The position numbers and the translations under genes are program-made. The notes beneath the pieces were generated by a model. The model was not told where the DNA came from. It saw nothing but the letters and a program-made list of their open reading frames with translations, and did no database searches. From the NCBI GenBank assembly GCA_021811535.1, contig JAJZOF010000025.1, positions 1 through 44,928 of the forward strand: a DNA stretch of 44,928 nt, in the 5' to 3' direction. Every line of letters begins with the position of its first letter. Positions within the stretch are counted from its first letter, which is position 1. The stretch comes from Microcaldota archaeon (lineage in GTDB: Archaea > Micrarchaeota > Micrarchaeia > Micrarchaeales > CABMGC01). Below are positions 10,685-19,287 of the stretch, piece after piece.

Positions 10685-10778
10685 AACAAAAAATTATAAA
10701 CATATAAGGAACCTGATTTTCTGCGTTTTTCGCCAATGTGCTGCCCCATGCATAAAAATAATATAGGTTGCCTGAGTA

Positions 10779-12044
10779 ATGATTTTGATGCCTGTCAAAA
10801 AAAGCGAGCCAAATCTCAAGAACAAGGATGAGCGGCTGCTGATACTGGGAGTGGACATAGACAACGACTTATACAGAAAGACAGGCATAAGCGGACCTCT
10901 CTTAGGCAGGGTGCAGAACCTCAGCGCGGCTTCGCAGTTCGCTCTTGCCGATCCGCAAGACACCGATGGAAACGCAATGTTTTATTCGGTCAAACTCTAT
11001 GATTCGCTCAAAGAGAAGGACTATGAAGTTGAGATTGCAACAATAACCGGAAGCGAGAGGGAGGGTTATGATGCGGACAAGGAGATAGCAAGACAGTTGG
11101 ATATAGTGCTAGGGCGATACAAGGCTGATGCATGCATATTCGTAACTGACGGTGCCAGCGATGACAGGGTTCTCCCCATAGTCGAATCCAGGATAAGAAT
11201 AAACGGCGTAAGGGTAGTAAAGGTAAAACAGGCGGAAAATATAGAGAACGCGTATTTCACGATCCTTGAGAAGTTGAAGGAACCGCACTACGCAAAGATA
11301 GTCTTCGGACTGCCTGGGATATTGTTCCTGCTTGTAGCATTAAGCTTTCTCTTAGGTGCAGGATGGATACCCCCGGTAATAATCATAGGCGCATATCTCA
11401 TGGTGAAGGGATTCGGATTCGAGGATATGCTGATAAATTCCTTTAGGGGGTTCGGGTTCAGCGCGGAGAGGAGCAGCTTTGTCTTTTACCTTGGATCGCT
11501 GCTTTTCCTTGTCGCTGCGATCTTTGTTGGCGTCGGAAGCTATGCGCAGGAGCTGAAGGTGACTTCAGACAGTTTCTTGGCGATCTCCTATGGTATAGAG
11601 GGTTTCATGCTCATAATCCCCATAATGCTATCCCTTTATATAGCAGGCAGATTTATCGACATGCGCAGGACCAAGTATTATTTTAAGAGCCTCAAGTATG
11701 GTTCGTACATGGGTGCGGCTGCAGTTTTCTGGATACTTACATACTCTTTTATAGCTTGGATCATAGGGCAGATATACTTCAGCCAGCTTGTTGATTACAT
11801 TGTAATAGGGGTCATTATAGAAGCTGCAATAGCGTCATCTCTGAACCTTATAAAGAGAAGAGAACTTAGAAAGAAGAGGTTTAAGGATAAGGAAGTGATA
11901 AACGAGCTTGGCGCACTTATAGGCAAGGTGGCAAGTGTCGATGTGAAGAATGGAAGGCTGGTGATAAATACGAGCTTCGGGAATCCCATAGTATACGGTA
12001 TAGATCGTATAGTAGACGTATCTGACAAGGTAATAATAAGGTAA
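10779..12044 (+). CDS. DUF373 family archaeal membrane protein
   Basis: 421 aa; LLILGVDIDNDLYRKTGISGPLLGR..., ALADPQDTDGNAMFYSVKLYDSLKEK..., multiple TM helices. Confidence 0.85.
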   Translation: MILMPVKKSEPNLKNKDERLLILGVDIDNDLYRKTGISGPLLGRVQNLSAASQFALADPQDTDGNAMFYSVKLYDSLKEKDYEVEIATITGSEREGYDADKEIARQLDIVLGRYKADACIFVTDGASDDRVLPIVESRIRINGVRVVKVKQAENIENAYFTILEKLKEPHYAKIVFGLPGILFLLVALSFLLGAGWIPPVIIIGAYLMVKGFGFEDMLINSFRGFGFSAERSSFVFYLGSLLFLVAAIFVGVGSYAQELKVTSDSFLAISYGIEGFMLIIPIMLSLYIAGRFIDMRRTKYYFKSLKYGSYMGAAAVFWILTYSFIAWIIGQIYFSQLVDYIVIGVIIEAAIASSLNLIKRRELRKKRFKDKEVINELGALIGKVASVDVKNGRLVINTSFGNPIVYGIDRIVDVSDKVIIR

Positions 12045-12048
12045 GCGC

Positions 12049-13272
12049 ATGCAGGCAAATCCACTATTGAAGAAGCGCCCGTTTAATGTTGAGAGTGTTG
12101 ATTCTGCTCTTTCCAAGCTTGCTTCCGGAAGCGGATATCTAAATGCGGGATACCCTAAATTCATGGAGCTGTTCGGGAGGGATTCGATAATATCAGGGAT
12201 ACAACTGCTGGACTACGACAGCAGTATACTGAAGCATTCCCTGGAATCGCTTGCAAGACTTCAGGGAACCAGGGTAGATGCCAGGAACGGGGAGGAACCT
12301 GGAAAGATACTGCATGAGTTCTTCCCTGACGGATCCTCTGTTGAGGTATACAAGAATGGCATAAGTTGGCTTCATGGTGGCAAGCCTGCATACTTCTCCG
12401 TAGACAGTACCCCATTGTTTATAATAGGCGCAGGCGCATACCTGGACAAGACGGGCGACCTCGATTTCATAAAGTCAATATATGGCAATATGGAGCGTGC
12501 CGTGGGATGGATGGCTGATTATGGGCTTCATGATGGATTCCTTAGGTATAGCAGATTGAATCCTGGCGAGGGCTTGCCATCACAGAGCTGGAAGGATGGA
12601 ATAGGCAACATGCTTGAGAGCCTTGAAGGGAGAATCGCCATTGTCGAGGTGCAGGGTTACGCATACATGGCATTCAGGTATTTTGGCGCTATGAGCAGCG
12701 CGTTGGGGGTAGGCAAGGAGAAGCAAAGATATGACACAGAGGCAATGGCTGCGCAGATAAAATCAAATATGCGCAGATTCTGGTCGGATAAGACCGGTTA
12801 TTATGGTATTGCACTTGATGGCTCTGACAGCCTTGTGGAGACTGTTACAAGCAATCCTGGGCAGCTCCTGTTTACTGGCATACTGGACAGGGGAAGCGCT
12901 ATGGCTGTCGCAAGGAGGATTATGAGGAAGGACATGCTGACTCAGTACGGTATACGCACAGAATCTTCTTTTTCAGAAACCTTCAATCCTTATAAGTACC
13001 AGAACGGGTCCGTATGGCCCCATGACAATTGGATAATAGCCCAGGGGTTAAGGAGGATGGGGTTTTACCAGGAGTATGAAATTGTAAAACGGGCTGTGCT
13101 TAGAGCCTACAGGGAAACCGGCACTTTTCCCGAGTATTATGGTGTGGACTCGCATGGAAGGATTATAGGGATGGAGCGTATGGAGACCAGGGCATGCGAC
13201 CCACAGGCATGGACGGTAGGAGCAGTGTGCAGTTTCCAGACTGATGCGTTTATAAACTTAATCAGAGCTTAG
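12049..13272 (+). CDS. Amylo-alpha-1,6-glucosidase / glycogen debranching enzyme C-terminal-type (GH63/GH133-like alpha/alpha barrel) protein
   Basis: 407 aa; MELFGRDSIISGIQLL, GSVWPHDNWIIAQGLRRMG, ACDPQAWTVGAV motifs of debranching-enzyme C-terminal domains. Confidence 0.75.
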   Translation: MQANPLLKKRPFNVESVDSALSKLASGSGYLNAGYPKFMELFGRDSIISGIQLLDYDSSILKHSLESLARLQGTRVDARNGEEPGKILHEFFPDGSSVEVYKNGISWLHGGKPAYFSVDSTPLFIIGAGAYLDKTGDLDFIKSIYGNMERAVGWMADYGLHDGFLRYSRLNPGEGLPSQSWKDGIGNMLESLEGRIAIVEVQGYAYMAFRYFGAMSSALGVGKEKQRYDTEAMAAQIKSNMRRFWSDKTGYYGIALDGSDSLVETVTSNPGQLLFTGILDRGSAMAVARRIMRKDMLTQYGIRTESSFSETFNPYKYQNGSVWPHDNWIIAQGLRRMGFYQEYEIVKRAVLRAYRETGTFPEYYGVDSHGRIIGMERMETRACDPQAWTVGAVCSFQTDAFINLIRA

Positions 13273-13305
13273 AGTAATCATCAGGTATCTGCTTAACTGT
13301 CTACT

Positions 13306-16056
13306 GTGTTTCTGATGAAGGAGGAATTGTCTAATAATGATGCTGCAGGCGGCAAGGGAGACTTATCTTCATTCAATACCAAAAATCTGCTTTTTTATAT
13401 AGGAGTAGTCGCGATCCTTGGGGTTACAATTTATCTCAGGGTAGGCATGTACCACCTTACAGGATTCTTTGAACCGGACGGATTCTATCATTATTCCATA
13501 ATAAGGCAGGCCGTAGCGAATAACTTTCAGATACCGAAGTATTCTGCCTTGTCTGGATGGCCTGCACACACACCGGTAATAGAACCAAATGGCCTTTATG
13601 AAGTAACCTTGATCCCTTACATGGTACTACAGTATTTCGGTGTGAATTATTATACCATAATGAGACTTATACCTGTATTATTCGGTATTTTTGATGTGCT
13701 GGGAGCGTATCTCCTCTCTAGGTATCTAAGCAAAGACAGGTTTTTTGCCCTTCTGGTAATGGCTTTTGTAGCACTCAGTTCAGGGGATGCCGCCAGGACA
13801 AACGCACTTGTGTACAGAGGGGATGGATTTATAACCATATTCCTGATAATGTCTCTTGTCTTTGCCCTGCAGATTTTTAGGGAAGAGGGGCAAAAGAGGA
13901 AACTGTTTTTTGCGGCGATGTCGGGTATCTTTCTTAGCATCTGCAACTATGTCTGGAACGGTGCACCGTTCGCCACTGCAGTCTATTACCTTGCAATGCT
14001 CCTGATAATGCTTCTGGGGTTCGTATACGATAACAAGAAGCTTAAATCAAACGCAGTGTACATGGCACTGGCTCTTGTGCTATGGTGGCTCCTCGTGAGA
14101 TTGTATGAGGCATTGGGATTTATAATAGTACAGCCGCTTACTGGAATCTACTTTGTAGCCATACTCATTATTACCATCGCGGCGTGGTTCGGTCTGAATT
14201 ATGGAGAGCAGCGGGGCGCCTTCAGGAAGCTTGCCGCTGGGGATCTTTATACTCCCAGGGCTAAAATTATATATGCGGTTGCCATAGCGGCAGTTTTCAT
14301 AATAGCGCTTGATGTTTTCGCTCATCCTTTTCTCTGCTCGGTCTTCGTAGACAATGGAGCAATAATAAACAACAAATTCAGTGCAACCATACAGGAACTC
14401 CAGCCGCCAAGCTTCAGCTTCCTGTTTGACAGCTTCGGAATGAACCTCTTTGCAAACCCCACATCCATTTTCATGGCCCTTGCTGCGGTACTGAACCTTA
14501 ATTCTCCATCATGCAACGTATCTACTGTATACTTTTTCATGGATTTTGTAATACTGCTTGCAACAATGCTGCCTTTCTTCTTCATGCAGGTTTACGATTC
14601 CGGGAAAGGCATGATATCAGGCATACCGAAGATAAGGTTTGAGGCGGGGGAAGCTTTCGCAGCATTCGCTGCATATTTTATCGTGACTGCTTACCTGCAG
14701 ATACATGCAATAAGGTTCAATTCGCTTGTCGCAGTCCCTATAGCGATATTCTCCGCGTATACCATATACTGGCTGATAATAAATTCGATCCGCAAAGGCA
14801 GATTCCACATTCTCTCAGATGGGCTTCTTTCCGTATTCGTGAGCTTGGGAGTAGGGATAGAGCTTTACAATTTTGCAGGGATTGGCGTCTTTATGTCGCT
14901 TGTCCTTGCAGCTGCTTTTATAATAATCACCCTCTTCTTGCTCTCCCCTTATGGACCGTTTAGAGAGAATGTGGACAAAGAAAGAAAATTCCTCTGGGCA
15001 ATTTTGCTTGCGGCTTTTTCCATTGCCTTCTTCGCGTTCCAGTTTAATGCTCTGCAGATAACATCGGGATTGATTTATGCGATAATACCACTTGGCGTTG
15101 CCCTGGCAGTAAGCGTTTATGCTTATCTTTTCTTGAGCAGGGCGAATAGCAAATACCTTTTCATGGTTGTGCTGATAATATTTGTGCTGGGTTATTTTGA
15201 CATAGCGTATTCTTCGGATGTAACACAGGCGGATTTTGTGAACCCAACATTCCTTAGCGCACTGAACTGGATACGCACAAATACACCTGCAAATAGCACA
15301 TTCCTTACGCTATGGCCTGATGGAAGTGTGATAGAAGGATGGGCGCGGAGAATAAGCGTTACAGACAGCGTCGGCTCGCAGAATGCATCTAAGGCAGACC
15401 CTTTTGCTGCATGGCTGCTTAACGCAAGCCCGGACCCGCAGTTCTTAACCAGCAATATAAACGGAAGGCCGGATTACTTCCTCATACGATACGCATGGCT
15501 TAGCGAATTGAGTGGGATATACACAGAGGCCAACATAAGCATGAATGAGAGTTATTATGGATATATACAGTTCAACAATTTCAGCCCTTCGGTCAGCGGC
15601 AACAGCATAGACTACGTCTTCGGAAGCAGCAGCGGATATAAGGTACTTGTCAGGGTGACAAATCAGAGCGAAGTGGGAGCATATCTGGTCGAACCCACCA
15701 AGTCTGGGCAGGCGGTTCTCTCTCCATTTTCGTATGTTGCATTTTATAATCAGCATGACGGAAATTATAGCATCCTCAAGCAGACGCTTAACAACACTAA
15801 CGGGGACCTGTTTATGATAACTTATTCAAGCGTCCCGAATCCTTCTTCGCCTCCGGAGATTAAACCGCCCTTCAGCAATATGACTGGGGCGCTTATTCTG
15901 GGCTCAGCGCTCGCGCAGAGCAACCTCATACGGCTGCTTTACTTCTGCAATAATAATGTATGCGAATGGAATACAAACGGGACCGTAGCAAGGATGCAGC
16001 AAGTATACTCCAATTCTGATACGAAAATCTTCAGGATATTGTACAACAGCAGTTGA
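13306..16056 (+). CDS. STT3/AglB-family oligosaccharyltransferase with degenerate WWDYG motif
   Basis: 916 aa, many TM helices; FFEPDGFYHYS (DxD-region like), SATIQE (TIxE motif), WIRTNTPANSTFLTLWPDGSVIEGWA in the WWDYG region. GTG start, or ATG at 13315. Confidence 0.83.
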   Translation: MFLMKEELSNNDAAGGKGDLSSFNTKNLLFYIGVVAILGVTIYLRVGMYHLTGFFEPDGFYHYSIIRQAVANNFQIPKYSALSGWPAHTPVIEPNGLYEVTLIPYMVLQYFGVNYYTIMRLIPVLFGIFDVLGAYLLSRYLSKDRFFALLVMAFVALSSGDAARTNALVYRGDGFITIFLIMSLVFALQIFREEGQKRKLFFAAMSGIFLSICNYVWNGAPFATAVYYLAMLLIMLLGFVYDNKKLKSNAVYMALALVLWWLLVRLYEALGFIIVQPLTGIYFVAILIITIAAWFGLNYGEQRGAFRKLAAGDLYTPRAKIIYAVAIAAVFIIALDVFAHPFLCSVFVDNGAIINNKFSATIQELQPPSFSFLFDSFGMNLFANPTSIFMALAAVLNLNSPSCNVSTVYFFMDFVILLATMLPFFFMQVYDSGKGMISGIPKIRFEAGEAFAAFAAYFIVTAYLQIHAIRFNSLVAVPIAIFSAYTIYWLIINSIRKGRFHILSDGLLSVFVSLGVGIELYNFAGIGVFMSLVLAAAFIIITLFLLSPYGPFRENVDKERKFLWAILLAAFSIAFFAFQFNALQITSGLIYAIIPLGVALAVSVYAYLFLSRANSKYLFMVVLIIFVLGYFDIAYSSDVTQADFVNPTFLSALNWIRTNTPANSTFLTLWPDGSVIEGWARRISVTDSVGSQNASKADPFAAWLLNASPDPQFLTSNINGRPDYFLIRYAWLSELSGIYTEANISMNESYYGYIQFNNFSPSVSGNSIDYVFGSSSGYKVLVRVTNQSEVGAYLVEPTKSGQAVLSPFSYVAFYNQHDGNYSILKQTLNNTNGDLFMITYSSVPNPSSPPEIKPPFSNMTGALILGSALAQSNLIRLLYFCNNNVCEWNTNGTVARMQQVYSNSDTKIFRILYNSS

Positions 16057-16108
16057 TCTCTTTGCGTTTTTAGCGCAGACTAGGGACAGAATACCCTTCA
16101 GGTAAAAA

Positions 16109-16140
16109 TGGCGGTCCTCGGGTTTTTAGGAGAACCGCCA
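16109..16140. terminator. Hairpin between convergent genes (possible bidirectional terminator)
   Basis: TGGCGGTcCTC-gggtttttag-GAGaACCGCCA, 10 of 11 stem positions paired, between the 3' ends of the STT3 gene and the 16158..16559 gene. Confidence 0.5.
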
Positions 16141-16157
16141 ATTCAAAAGACAACTTA

Positions 16158-16559
16158 TTACTCGGCCCTTTCTTCTGATAGCACACCGACAAAGGCAAGG
16201 ACGAATCCTATTATCGCACCTAAGAAGAGCGATGAGTTGAAGGTCAGTGCAATCAAGGAGAATCCACCTACAAGCGAGAAGACATATGTCTTCTTAGGAT
16301 GCGTGTTGTTGAACTCACCTGCGTTTGCAAAGCTCAAGAAGAATAGGGCTATCGCGCTTACTATGGCAGCGGCATAGAGTACAGGCAGCCATAAAGCCCC
16401 AGCTCCGTTCCATTGCGTATTTGCATACGAACCCGCACTAGCTGCAAATCCTGTAACAGCGAATGCAAGTACCATGTATATTATGCTTCCCAGAAGCTCC
16501 ATGTAAAAAGCCCTTGGGCTAGCAGACGAAATTTTTCGCGTATTTTTCACACCTACCAT
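16158..16559 (-). CDS. Hypothetical four-TM membrane protein
   Basis: 133 aa with four hydrophobic segments; TATA-like TATTTAAAATAC upstream on the minus strand. Confidence 0.6.
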   Translation of the reverse strand: MVGVKNTRKISSASPRAFYMELLGSIIYMVLAFAVTGFAASAGSYANTQWNGAGALWLPVLYAAAIVSAIALFFLSFANAGEFNNTHPKKTYVFSLVGGFSLIALTFNSSLFLGAIIGFVLAFVGVLSEERAE

Positions 16560-16667
16560 GTTTCCACCGATATTTAATACTTGCCCAAAAAGTATTTTAA
16601 ATACAAGTGCAATCCATTAGTACATTCGTTGATTAACGAATTATTAGTGGTGGTGCTTCATTTGCAC

Positions 16668-18386
16668 TTATGAAACGGCAGAAAGATCCTGAGATTTTGA
16701 TCCTGATTCTTTCAGTATTTTTTCTATAACAGACTCCGTACTTATCATATTTTTCTGCCTTCCGTCTCTTCCTCTGATTGATACAAGACCTGACTGCTCT
16801 TCCTTCTTACCGATTATTAATACGTAAGGTATCTCCTGAAGCTTTGCAGATCTTATCTTATATTCTAGCGTTTTGTCTGATACGTCAAGCTCGGTCCTCA
16901 CACCTGCCTCTATAAATTTCTCATATGTTTTCGAGGCATACTGATTAAGCTGTTCTGATATTGATAAAATTTTTACCTGCACAGGCGATAGCCATGTAGG
17001 CAGTTTTCCCTTGAAATGCTCGAGCATTATCCCTATGAAACGCTCAAGCGACCCGTAAATAACCCTGTGAACGGTTATAGGCGTGTGCTCCTTTCCATCC
17101 GCACCTGAGTAGACCAGGCCAAACCTTGCAGGCATCTGATAATCAAGCTGTATTGTGGCGCATTGCCACTCCCTCCCTATGCTATCGTGTATATCTATGT
17201 CTATCTTTGGCCCATAAAATGCCCCTTCCTTATCCTTTATCTCGTACTTTATTCCTGCCTTTTCCATCGAATTTGAGAGCTTTCTTGTTGCTTCTTCCCA
17301 TTGCTTCTCGCTGCCTATGTGGCTGTCTGGCATTGTAGAAAGCTTTACCTTGTATTCAAGGTCGAATATACCGTACATAAGCTTAACCATATCGAGTATT
17401 TCTGATATTACCGCCTCTATCTGCTCTTCGCTGCAGAATATGTGTGCATCGTCCTGTGTCAGTATCTTTACCCTGAAGAGCCCGCTTGCTACGCCACTGC
17501 GCTCATTCCTGTAGAGCTGGTCGAAATCTGCAACCCTTAGTGGAAGATCCCTGTAGCTCCATTTCTTTGTCTTGTAGAAGAGGAATGCGGATGGACAGTT
17601 CATCGGCTTCAGCCCGAATTCCTCGTCGCCTATATGCGTCACAAACATATTATCTTTATAGTGATCCCAATGGCCGCTGACACGCCATAGCACAGTATTT
17701 GCAAGAGCAGGAGTGCTTACCTCGAGATAGGACCTCTTGGATAATTCGCTTCGTATGAAGCCAATCAGTATCTCCCTTAATATAACTCCTTTGTTGTGCC
17801 AGTATACCATTCCGGGCGAGACTTCTTGGAAGCTGAACAGATCCAGTCTCTCACCTATTATCCTGTGATCGGTTTCTGGAAGCCCGCTAAAATCGCTCTT
17901 TTTTATACGTGCCATCATCTCTTCCCATCCTAGTTTCTCATTCTTCCTTACGGCAAGAGATTCGTTTGTGGTTTGATCGGATCTCGGAAACGACCTTAAC
18001 CTCTCTGCGAGTGGGTGGCCCTTCATCTCAAGCTTCAGCCTCTTGTTCCATCCGAAAGCTGCTTTTTTTGCTTCGTATCCGCTGGGAACTGCAGAGAGCA
18101 TGTAATCAAGCAATCCCGATGCTCGTTTCGGAGGAGCTAGGTTTGTGCTCAGGTGTGCAAACGGATAGAGTACGATGGCCTTCCTCTTCAGCGTATCCAT
18201 GAACTTTATCGCATCTTCTATCGCTTCCTTTGCAATTTCCTCGTTGTCGCCTTCTTCGATACATGTGAAGAGAACGAGAGCGTCTGCGGACTCTATACTC
18301 TTGTCCATCACCTTATCGTACACGCTTATCTCAGGCTTCAGGTAATCGGCGTGTATGCTCTCTACATCCATCTCAAGGATTTTCAT
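16668..18386 (-). CDS. thrS: Threonyl-tRNA synthetase, archaeal type with N-terminal editing-like domain
   Basis: 572 aa; MKILEMDVESIHADYL N-terminal domain, class II motifs (GLKPMNCPSAFLFYKTKKWSYRDLPLRVADFDQLYRNERSGVASGLFRVKILTQDDAHIFC), anticodon-binding C-terminus. Confidence 0.95.
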   Translation of the reverse strand: MKILEMDVESIHADYLKPEISVYDKVMDKSIESADALVLFTCIEEGDNEEIAKEAIEDAIKFMDTLKRKAIVLYPFAHLSTNLAPPKRASGLLDYMLSAVPSGYEAKKAAFGWNKRLKLEMKGHPLAERLRSFPRSDQTTNESLAVRKNEKLGWEEMMARIKKSDFSGLPETDHRIIGERLDLFSFQEVSPGMVYWHNKGVILREILIGFIRSELSKRSYLEVSTPALANTVLWRVSGHWDHYKDNMFVTHIGDEEFGLKPMNCPSAFLFYKTKKWSYRDLPLRVADFDQLYRNERSGVASGLFRVKILTQDDAHIFCSEEQIEAVISEILDMVKLMYGIFDLEYKVKLSTMPDSHIGSEKQWEEATRKLSNSMEKAGIKYEIKDKEGAFYGPKIDIDIHDSIGREWQCATIQLDYQMPARFGLVYSGADGKEHTPITVHRVIYGSLERFIGIMLEHFKGKLPTWLSPVQVKILSISEQLNQYASKTYEKFIEAGVRTELDVSDKTLEYKIRSAKLQEIPYVLIIGKKEEQSGLVSIRGRDGRQKNMISTESVIEKILKESGSKSQDLSAVS

Positions 18387-18395
18387 GGTTTAAAC

Positions 18396-18418
18396 CTGCT
18401 GCGGACGATCCGCAGTAG
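18396..18418 (-). promoter_or_regulatory. Inverted repeat/hairpin immediately upstream of thrS start
   Basis: ctgctgcgga-cga-tccgcagtag: 10 pairs (one G-U), 9 bp upstream of the thrS ATG; TATA-like TTATAAAATA on the minus strand just upstream. Confidence 0.5.
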
Positions 18419-18510
18419 AGTATCAACGCATGATATTTTATAACTGTTTCCAATCCGGGCAGGTCGCCTAGGCTTAAAAGCATTCGGTTGCATACATTAC
18501 TGCCTTAGCC

Positions 18511-18582
18511 TGCGGCAGATAGATGATAGGGCTGAGGCACGATGACCCATGATTATAGGTCGATGTGATGATGTCTGCCGCA
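18511..18582 (+). other. Strongly self-complementary intergenic element; possible small structured RNA
   Basis: Perfect 9-bp outer stem TGCGGCAGA/TCTGCCGCA, inner stem CACGATGACC/GGTCGATGTG (G-U wobbles and one A-A mismatch), 10-nt apical loop, 13-nt bulge; TATA-like cttaaaag about 30 nt upstream. Confidence 0.4.
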
Positions 18583-18726
18583 AATAGTACTTGATTATTG
18601 CTAAATTCACATGGGCATGGATATTGACCAGGCATGTGCCACTGCGTTTCGTATATTAAGTAGATAAAAGTCTCTGCTTTTTATACGCGTCTGGTACTTT
18701 TTACACAAAGCCTGCTGACCGGAGCC

Positions 18727-18740
18727 TTTTTATATTTTAA
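18727..18740 (+). promoter_or_regulatory. TATA-like promoter element for the RHH-CysDN operon
   Basis: tttttatattttaa about 35-45 bp upstream of the GTG start at 18772. Confidence 0.5.
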
Positions 18741-18755
18741 TGTTATAACATTAAA
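18736..18755. promoter_or_regulatory. Perfect 20-bp palindrome, candidate RHH operator
   Basis: TTTAATGTTATAACATTAAA equals its own reverse complement; lies between the TATA-like box and the GTG start of the RHH gene. Confidence 0.55.
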
Positions 18756-18771
18756 TTACATTTGTGATCAC

Positions 18772-18999
18772 GTGGCAGGGCATGCAAAAAGAAAATATAC
18801 TACGATAACAATACCGACTGCATTGTTTGACAATATAGAGAGACTCATAGGAAAGACAGGCTTCTCCTCAGTCTCCGATTACGCTACGTATGTATTGCGT
18901 GAGACAGTAGCTGAACTGGAGATGGAGAAGCGTGGCGGATCTAAGCAGAAGGGCACAGTCATGGAGAAGCTGAGGGCTCTTGGATATTTGGGTGACTGA
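18772..18999 (+). CDS. Ribbon-helix-helix (CopG/Arc-like) DNA-binding protein with CysD-like C-terminal tail
   Basis: 75 aa; KYTTITIPTALFDNIERLIGKTGFSSVSDYATYVLRETVAELE matches the RHH beta-alpha-alpha pattern; tail VMEKLRALGYLGD; GTG start preceded by gtgatca (SD-like). Confidence 0.75.
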   Translation: MAGHAKRKYTTITIPTALFDNIERLIGKTGFSSVSDYATYVLRETVAELEMEKRGGSKQKGTVMEKLRALGYLGD

Positions 19000-19287
19000 A
19001 TGGTTAAGGAAATCGATAGGATAGTTGATTCATTATGGTCGGTCAATGATGCCGGGAATTGGGACAGGCTGCGGAAGAAGCTGGACAGCTCCGGCATAAG
19101 GTATTACCGCGTAGTCTTCGAGCATGGGCTTCGCAAAGCTGATGACATGAACAAGTCTTATGTAGAGCTTTATGACTCGAAAAAAAAGCTTGTCTCAAAG
19201 GTGCCTGTCGCAGTAAGAGACGGAAAGAAATTCGAAGGGGCCCTGATTTATCTAAAAGGGCTCTCGAATATGAATAAGGTGGATTGA
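19000..19287 (+). CDS. Small hypothetical protein in CysDN operon
   Basis: 95-aa ORF whose ATG directly abuts the RHH stop and whose stop directly abuts the CysD-like start; no family recognised. Confidence 0.6.
   Translation: MVKEIDRIVDSLWSVNDAGNWDRLRKKLDSSGIRYYRVVFEHGLRKADDMNKSYVELYDSKKKLVSKVPVAVRDGKKFEGALIYLKGLSNMNKVD

Noticed and set aside
18511-18582. tRNA gene or box C/D sRNA interpretation of the 72-nt structured element
   Set aside because: No GGTTCGANTCC T-arm or D-arm consensus. GTGATGA and CTGA motifs are present but not in C-D'-C'-D order, and the tandem G-A pairs sit in a continuous helix rather than a k-turn. Kept only as an unclassified structured element.
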